64,000 nucleotides of DNA from Canna indica (Eukaryota > Streptophyta > Magnoliopsida > Zingiberales > Cannaceae), in NCBI GenBank assembly GCA_034359265.1, contig CP136891.1, forward strand, positions 65,324,001 to 65,388,000, in the 5' to 3' direction. This document shows, one piece after another, positions 59,101 to 64,000 of the stretch (the first letter of the stretch is position 1; the number at the start of each line of letters is the position of its first letter). Both the position numbers and the translations under genes were made by a program. Under the pieces are notes generated by a model, which was not told the DNA's origin, did no database searches, and was given only the letters and a program-made list of their open reading frames with translations.

Positions 59101-60461
59101 GCCACTGGTGCTATGTCACGCATTCCCTAGAGTTCTTTCATGTCCCTGACCAGGCCCATCTACAACATCCTAGAAGATATCAGGAGACTCAATTCAGAGG
59201 ACCCAGAGTTACAGAAATTACATCAATAAATTAAAGAAGGAAAAGATGCATATGGAAGATGGACAGAACAAGGGGGGCTGATACTCTACAAAGGACAACT
59301 CTTGATACCTGCAGATCGAACATTATGTGCAGTGCTACTAAGAGAATACCACAGCTCAGTAATAGGGGGGAATTCGGGTACCAACCGCACATATCGATGA
59401 CTCGTCGCGAATTTCTATTGGAAAACAATGCGCGGAGATGTTAAGGTCTTCATTAAAGAATGCCAGACGTGCTAGCGCATGAAGATGGAACAAATGTCAC
59501 TTGCGGGATTGCTACAACCTCTGCCAATTCCAGAAGAGGTTTCTGAGGATATTGCGATGGATTTCATCACAGGATTACCCATGTGAATGGGAAATCAGCA
59601 ATATTAGTGGTTGTGGATCGCCTAACCAAATATGGGCATTTCTTCTCTCTTTCGCGCAATTATTCTAGTGAAAAGATAGCCAAAGTATTAATCCAAGGAG
59701 TCATCAAGCTCCATGGCATACCCAGAAGCATAGTAAGTGACAGGGATAGTCACTTTGTGGGCGAAGTATGGAGAGAGTTAGCAAAAATGCAAGACACGGA
59801 ACTCAACTTCAGTTCGGCTTACCATCCGTAGTCTGATGGACAAACTAAAGCCCTCAATCGATGCTTGGAGATGTACCTAAGAAGCTTTGCAGCTGATGAA
59901 CCACACAGCTGGGAAAGGTATTTACCATGGGCAGAATATTGGTACAACACCGCACATCAGTCCTCCGCTGACATGACTCCTTTCAAAGCCCTTTATGGAC
60001 GCGAGCCTCCTCGCCTTATACGGTATGTGGAAGGTGCAACTGGGAATATCTCAGTAGATAAAATACTTGTCAAGAGAGACAAAATATTGCGGCAGCTTAA
60101 AAGTAATTTGATTCGAGCTCAACAGCGGATGAAAAATCAAGCTGATAAACACCGACAGGATGTGGAGTATGCGGTAGGCAATTGGGTATGGATTAAACTG
60201 CAACCTTATCATCAGCTATCTCTCCGGCTGTGGAAACAACAGAAGATAGGGCCAAGATTTTTTGGGCCATTCAGAGTATTGAAATGGGTAGGAGTCGTCG
60301 CATACAAATTAGATCTTCCGAAGACAGCAAGGATACATCCAGTGTTTCATGTATCCGTGTTGAAACGCTGTAGGGAAACGCCGGAGCAACAAACAATGCC
60401 GATTTCACTCTTACAAACATGGAATGATCGGTCGAAGGAAAGACCAGCAGCTGACAGCTAA
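56165..60461 (+). pseudogene. Gypsy gag-pol polyprotein, multiply broken
   Basis: Order of legible parts: N-terminal gag with Gln-rich helix (56165-56458); gag capsid FNGLNADDWIASVKDFFDFY (56520-56710); zinc knuckle CYYCDDKYIRGHRC (about 57075-57120); protease LLDGGSTHNFIQTRVAKYLG (57330); [14 protein letters not shown] (58035), DLLSGYHQIRVSAKDVPKIS (58158), MPFGLTNAPSTFQATINQIF and VFFDDILIY (58340); RNase [18 protein letters not shown] (58780); integrase HHCC region ending CQTC, then VVVDRLTKYGHF, SDRDSHFVGEVW and GQTKALNRCLEMYL (59610-59880); C-terminus HPVFHVSVLKR (60340). Stops lie at 56711, 57614, 57923, 58722, 59034, 59398, 59473 and 59829, with frameshifts near 56460, 58115, 59230 and 59580. 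The second zinc-finger His and the catalytic Glu of integrase are replaced. The tail was cut by CACTA at 60486 and resumes at 61756. Confidence 0.9.
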
Positions 60462-60841
60462 GAAGATGAAGAAGAAATGGAGGAGCACTACTAGAAATAT
60501 GGTCTTCAGCAACGGCTATCAGCAACGGCCGCTCAAGCCGTTGCTATTTGCAACGGCATTCATACGGCCGCTCGAGCCGTTGCAGATATGAGGTATCTGC
60601 AACGGCTTTCTAACGGGTGAGTCAGCCGTTGCTGATGATGTTAATTATCAGCAACGACTTTCTAACGGACAAGTTAGCCGTTGCTGATGATAACTTATTA
60701 GCAACGGCTTTCTAACGGACACGCGAGCCGTTGCTGATGATGTTAATTATCAGCAACGACTTTCTAACGGACAAGTGAGCCGTTGCTGATGATAACTTAT
60801 TAGCAACGGCTTTCTAACGGGCGAGTGAGCCGTTGCTGATA

Positions 60842-60853
60842 AGTTTATATAGG
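60842..60853 (+). promoter_or_regulatory. TATA-like box of the small CACTA element
   Basis: GTTTATATAGGG is in the same place relative to subterminal repeats and GC-rich leader as in the large CACTA element. Confidence 0.5.
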
Positions 60854-61087
60854 GCACGCAGTCGCGCCCGACCCTTCTTCCTCCCGCTGCTGCCGCCGCC
60901 GCTTCTGCTCTCGCCTCTTGCCGCCGCTGCTGCCGACGCCGACGACGCCGACGATGCCTCTTTCTCCTCCCGCTGCTGCCGACTTGTTCAGGTATGCTTC
61001 GCCGGCCGGCCGTCTCTTCCTGTTGCGGCCGGCGGGAAATCCGACCGAAACCCTATTTCTAGGGTTTCGGTCGGCGGCGGTCGGCCG

Positions 61088-61535
61088 ATGGACTCAGCGA
61101 AGGACAACCGGACGAGCGAAGCCCTCGAGAACTGCAAGGAGCTGCTCGACTACGCCATCGGCGAGCTCAGGAACTCGGTCGACAAGTTGGCTCCTCCATG
61201 ACCAAAGCCCTGAACAGCTCCTCCATGTTGACGAGCAACACGTTGGCGATCGTCGACCAGATGTCGACGGTGCTCACCTCGTTCCAGCTGCCGTCCCTTA
61301 GCCGGCGATTGCTCTCGAAGAACGAAGTCATATCAGAGGTGTTGCGAGTGGACGTTGGCGACGGGTTCATCGGGAAGGACTTCGGGGTGGAGAACTCGGC
61401 CGGGGCGGAGAAGCACCAGGCGGTGGCGTTGCGAGTGCAGGGCCGTAAGGACCGACACGAGGCGACCGACCTCATCCTCCACAACTGCACCATCAGCGCC
61501 GATGCATCGCTGGTGCCGGCGCAGGCCACGACATC
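61088..61535 (+). pseudogene. Captured pectin methylesterase fragments (PMEI and catalytic domain pieces)
   Basis: Frame from 61088: MDSAKDNRTSEALENCKELL, DYAIGELRNSVDKL, ending TGA at 61199. A second frame from 61198: MTKALNSSSMLTSNTLAIVD, FQLPSLSRRLLSK, then directly GDGFIGKDFGVENSAGAEKH, QAVALRVQ, and LILHNCTISADASLVPAQAT. Plant pectin methylesterases have an N-terminal inhibitor-like (PMEI) helical domain, a processing RRLLS motif and a beta-helical catalytic domain with GDGFxxxDxxxxNTAGxxKHQAVALR. So both domains are sampled, with internal deletions joining distant parts and no complete active site. The GC-rich codon use differs from the surroundings, as expected for a gene piece picked up from elsewhere. 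It could be transcribed from the element's own leader. Confidence 0.85.
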
Positions 61536-61539
61536 GAAA

Positions 61540-61740
61540 GCCATTGTTATTAATGTTATCAGCAAAGGCGTTGCGACGGCCCGAGCCGTTGCTGATAATA
61601 TTTTTAGCGACGGCCCGAGCGGCCGTTGCTGATAATCATCAGCAACGCGCGTTTCTGTCACGGCTTTATTGCAACGGCTCGGCCGTTGCTGATGCTCTTC
61701 AGCAACGGCCCAGCAACGGCACCAGCCGTTGCTGATACTC
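61540..61740. repeat. Small CACTA right subterminal repeats
   Basis: Several GCCGTTGCTGATAAT and CAGCAACGGC copies, plus GCGACGGCCCGAGC, in both orientations. They match the 35330-35575 region of the large element. Confidence 0.8.
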
Positions 61741-61755
61741 ATAATTCTAGTAGTG

Positions 61756-61811
61756 GAGTTTGCTATTAAGAATGGCCTTGTGGACAAGGCTCTTCCCGCA
61801 CATGGGGGTAA
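61756..61811 (+). other. Gypsy polyprotein tail and polypurine tract
   Basis: The 3' side of the CACTA insertion site resumes gypsy sequence with KNGLVDKALPAHGGN, resembling the tail after an integrase C-terminal chromodomain region. Then CATGGGGGTAA (61801-61811) directly precedes the 3' LTR as polypurine tract. Confidence 0.6.
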
Positions 61812-62179
61812 TGTCACGCGCAAAATAGGCGAGACGCATGCAGACGTGACAGGTGGGCAGGGACCCAACAGATTTGATGTGGACACGACCATGCAACCGA
61901 AGAAATGCTCGCCTCGTGCAATAACGAAGCCTAGTCGTTATAACGACTACGTAATGTGATCAGTTGGAGAATAGCCACGTGTACTGAACGTATAAATAGG
62001 CTGTTGTAATAAAGGAAGGGTAACGGATGATTAGAATTGTTCCACTTCTTTCTCGTCTTCTGTATCCCGATCTCTCTTCTTCCGTCATCTCCTATCTACT
62101 TCTCCTCTGTTTCTCTCTCTAATTTCGTCCCCAAAGCCAACAAAACCGCTGCGATTACGCTCCGCCACCGAGCGTAACA
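61812..62179 (+). repeat. Gypsy 3' LTR
   Basis: Same length as the 5' LTR. The 18-base palindrome (61932-61949), G-box (61976-61981) and TATA box (about 61991) are conserved. Confidence 0.95.
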
Positions 62180-62511
62180 CTTTGCAGCTGCTTCAGGTGG
62201 CCAACCTTCTTTGTATTATCTGCAGCAAGAAGAAATTAGAATTTATAAGAAGAAGAGGAAGAAGAAGAAGAAGACTAATGGTGCAGATGGCTTTTGATTC
62301 CATTGATGATGCCTTATCCTGGATCTGAACCGGTTGTCATCTGTCACAGCCTTCAACTTCCTGTACACTCGCCAAAATCCGTCCATCCTGGTGGTGCAGA
62401 TGGCTTTAATTTACTCCATTGATGATGCCTTCTCCAAGATTTGAACTCCCGAGGCTTTGCAGTCGCGTCAGGTGACCAACCTATTATCTGCAGCAAAAAG
62501 AAATTAGAATT

Positions 62512-62558
<47 letters not shown>

Positions 62559-62690
62559 GAAGAATAGTGATGGTGCAGATGGGCTTTTGTTCCATTGATA
62601 GCTTTAATGTACTCCATTGATGATGCCTTCTCCAAGATCTGAACCAACTGCCACTCGTCGCCGTCTTCTACTTCCTATACACCTCTAAAG
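62180..62690 (-). repeat. Tandem partial duplication of SDR exon 1 / intron 1 / exon 2 start
   Basis: The minus-strand sequence CTGCAG/ATAAT..GTTGGxCACCTG (exon 2 start) occurs at 62190-62225 and, with an 8-base deletion, at 62468-62495. Each is followed upstream by the same AAATTCTAATTTCTT intron and by a CATCATCAATGGAxT block (62290-62330, 62405-62440 and 62590-62640). One exon-1-like piece reads LVQILEK near 62645, resembling the end of an SDR dinucleotide fold, but frames are broken. The arrangement is a local duplication of about 280 bases. Confidence 0.6.
62515..62558 (+). repeat. (AAT)n microsatellite
   Basis: About fifteen AAT repeats lie in the duplicated SDR intron; the parental copy at 62245-62275 carries GAAGAAGAGGAAGAAG instead. 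Confidence 0.95.
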
Positions 62691-63590
62691 AGAAGAAGAA
62701 GAAGCGATTTGTCCACCTCCGGGAAGAACTTCTTCAGTAACAGATCCATTGACATTAATGCGGAAGTAAGTGGGGAGAGAGAAGACGTCAGAGAGAGGGA
62801 ATGAGTAATTATTGTGAATTAATTGTGAAGAAAGAGATGAGACGTTTGAGGTTGAGAGAATAGCAAAGTAATTGGTGTAAATTAAGTGCGGAGAAAGGAA
62901 GAGAGAGGAGGAGAGAAACGTGTGAGAGCTGAGAGGGAAAAAATGAGAAAGTAACTGCTGTAGAGAGAGAAATTAAAATTTGCCTAAAAATTTTAAAATT
63001 GCCAATTTAATTTGCTTTTATATTATATATATAGACGAGCGGAAAAAAATACTTTCTTATTTACGCCGGAGTATCAAGTTTTTTTTTTCATTATAACGAT
63101 GGGATGTAACACAAAACCATACAGTAAAATTGTAAAAACATAGACCATATAGTTTAATATTCTTAAAAACATTTAGAGGAAAAATCAACCAATCAAGTGT
63201 AATCAGGTTTAAAAAATTTCACATCACAAACTCAACCCGACCTAGTTCGGATCAAATCGGGTAGTCTAATTTACCCATTTAGGTAAAAATGAATTTTTTA
63301 AAATATTTTTTTTTAAAAATAATTAAAAATAATTAGTTTTTAATATAATATTTAAAAATAAATTAAAAAACATAAATATTCAAATCAAGGAGTCGAATCT
63401 CAAATCATCGAAACCCAAAATGCAACCCAATTACGGTTAGACTATACCCAACCTATCCCAATTATCAAACCCAACACAACAAGATTAGGTTCTCAGTTCA
63501 TTGGGTCGACCCAACCCAATGCACCACCCTAATTCAATCTATTCTAGGCTAGTACCAACCAAAATATATGTAATCTTAGAAATTTAAGTA
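62691..63590. other. Intergenic region with a probable small transposon
   Basis: 62700-62980 is purine-rich (GAGAGAG, GAAGAAG). About 63170-63535 has repeated CAACCCGACC, CAACCCAATTACGG and GACCCAACCCAATGCACC words, ending CACCACCCTAA, the look of a non-coding hAT-like or MITE remnant. No gene. Confidence 0.4.
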
Positions 63591-63755
63591 TGCCAGGAGA
63601 AACAGACGATGACATGAGATACAACAACAGCAGAAATGTACTTATTACTTCTGCAGAATCTCAAATACAATGTAATAACTGCAGGAGAATGACTTCAAAA
63701 TAGAAATATTGATTCAAGCATCAAGGAAAATTCCATCAACATACTAACGCTTGCG
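63591..63755 (-). other. Probable 3' UTR of the DnaJ gene
   Basis: AT-rich sequence just downstream (minus strand) of the stop codon at 63756-63758. No other feature seen. Confidence 0.4.
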
Positions 63756-63942
63756 CTATTTGCCCTGTTTGATTTCAAGCCTTTGGCGTGCCTTCTGAAA
63801 CTCTTCTTCTGATGGTTCTTGTTCCGCACTTGTGCCACAGTTAGCCATGATGGAGGAGAGTTTGGAGTTGAATTGTTCTTTCCTCTGGTTCCTGCGTTGA
63901 GAAATGACTGCAACTATATCCGTTCCTACTTGTTTCTTGGAC
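63756..63942 (-). CDS. Last coding exon of a DnaJ-domain protein (DnaJ 6 / DNAJC9-like)
   Basis: Minus strand: after a TTTAG acceptor (63943-63944) the exon opens in phase 1 and encodes SKKQVGTDIVAVISQRRNQR, KEQFNSKLSSIMANCGTSAE, QEPSEEEFQKARQRLEIKQG and K, then TAG at 63758-63756. Plant DnaJ 6-type (DNAJC9-like) co-chaperones end with such a segment: a DLxxxIxxRQxxRKxxxDSMFSSL helix, a Cys/Gly turn and EPTEEEFEAAQxRxE. The J domain should lie beyond the window's right edge. The fit of splice site, frame and charge pattern suggests a functional host gene. The role would be to help Hsp70, by family knowledge. Confidence 0.7.
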
Positions 63943-64000
63943 CTAAATTTTTAACAAAAGCAACTTTAGATTTTAGAGTAAACAAGTTGTATTAATGACT

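Larger units (their letters stand above)
60486..61755 (+). mobile_element. Non-autonomous CACTA element carrying host gene fragments
   Basis: It starts CACTACTAGAAATATGG and ends AATTCTAGTAGTG, flanked by GAG on both sides (60483-60485, 61756-61758). Both subterminal regions carry the CAGCAACGGC / GCCGTTGCTG repeats and the left leader with TATA box and TTCAG/GTATGC donor of the 28532-35584 element, so the two belong to one family. Instead of transposase genes the middle holds pectin methylesterase fragments (61088-61535). It sits inside the gypsy element and is therefore younger than that insertion. Confidence 0.95.
55775..62179 (+). mobile_element. Ty3/gypsy LTR retrotransposon with nested CACTA
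   Basis: The LTRs 55775-56142 and 61812-62179 are both 368 bases, start TGTCACGCGCAAAA and end GAGCGTAACA. Flanks CTTTC and CTTTG match at four of five. A primer-binding-like TTGGTGTTTTCTTGATCC follows the 5' LTR, and CATGGGGGTAA precedes the 3' LTR. The order gag, protease, reverse transcriptase, RNase H, integrase is gypsy-type. By eye about two dozen of 368 LTR bases differ, so the insertion is not very recent. A CACTA element inserted near the 3' end of pol at 60486. Confidence 0.95.
55409..62219 (-). pseudogene. Anthocyanidin-reductase-like SDR gene, exon split by gypsy element
   Basis: Minus strand. The exon begins at 62219 after a CTGCAG acceptor and encodes NTKKVGHLKQLQ. It is cut at 62180 by the gypsy insertion and continues from 55774 with SLETLNLFRANQLMKEGSFD and the VPE end at 55661, followed by GT. 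The next exon 55615-55409 follows in phase: NEVIKPTIRGTLNVMKSCLK, HIVLMSSAVDLHEIKKLEG and VMDEEAWSNVDHLISEKTL, then GGGTAATT. This is the order and exon structure of plant NADPH-dependent extended SDRs (ANR/BAN, DFR, CCR-like) after the dinucleotide-binding fold. Apart from the insertion the two exons are open. The catalytic YxxxK exon is not found and exon 1 is degenerate (see 62280-62690). ANR versus related reductases cannot be settled. Confidence 0.75.

Noticed and set aside
61167..61892. 241-codon minus-strand open frame
   Set aside because: It lies antisense to the captured pectin methylesterase fragments and crosses CACTA subterminal repeats into the gypsy LTR. It is a GC-rich shadow of the sense frame.
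1..64000. tRNA and rRNA genes
   Set aside because: I looked for conserved tRNA box A/B words and rRNA cores and saw no convincing candidate; the primer-binding sites only mimic a tRNA 3' end.

Overview
This is nuclear DNA from a flowering plant, most likely a eudicot. It is AT-rich, its genes carry spliceosomal introns with GT..AG borders, and it is packed with plant transposon families: Ty1/copia, Ty3/gypsy, En/Spm (CACTA), hAT, PIF/Harbinger-like elements and MITEs. I found no rRNA, tRNA, CRISPR or prokaryotic feature. Host genes survive only as fragments.

Layout. 1-876: inner part of a long terminal repeat (LTR) of a family that begins TGTCACACCCC, read on the minus strand. 1306-2925: decayed hAT transposase (minus). 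3446-3889: three exons of a broken ACT-domain-repeat (ACR) gene, followed from about 3880 to 19560 by about a dozen ~1.2 kb tandem units that start at the exon 3/intron border of that same pseudogene. A 3,564-bp block within this array is repeated almost perfectly, and foldback-type elements with a 160-bp palindrome interrupt it. 20690-22270: AT-rich low complexity and a short repeat element. 22300-22427: a possible orphan first exon.

23487-40261 is a four-layer nest. A MITE is split by a solo LTR (23761-40121, target duplication ATATT). That LTR is split by a copia element (26165-39446, minus strand, two ~1.45 kb LTRs, gag only). The copia element is split by a 7.05-kb CACTA element (28532-35584, target duplication GAA) carrying a TNP2-like transposase and a second, multi-exon En/Spm transposase-family gene.

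40262-41692: another LTR of the TGTCAC family, inverted, with a MITE inside. 41700-44100: AT-rich. 44140-44759: the 5' end of a plant-specific gene (TIGR01589-like), cut off from any visible later exons by a solo LTR (45005-47392), a deleted copia element (47731-50958) and a further LTR (from 51486). 52858-55190: remains of a Harbinger-like element with a small GRF-zinc-finger/membrane protein gene.

55409-62690: exons of an anthocyanidin-reductase-like SDR gene (minus strand). One exon is split by a 6.4-kb gypsy element (55775-62179), which in turn holds a 1.27-kb non-autonomous CACTA element (60486-61755) carrying pieces of a captured pectin methylesterase gene. 63756-63942: the last coding exon of a DnaJ-domain protein gene (minus strand).

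How the parts work together. The two CACTA elements share termini, subterminal repeats and 5' leader, so the small one looks mobilisable by the transposase type encoded in the large one. Most coding elements carry stop codons. Many of these stops fit C-to-T decay at glutamine, tryptophan or arginine codons, as expected for methylated, silenced DNA. All names come from reading translated motifs by eye; no database search was run.
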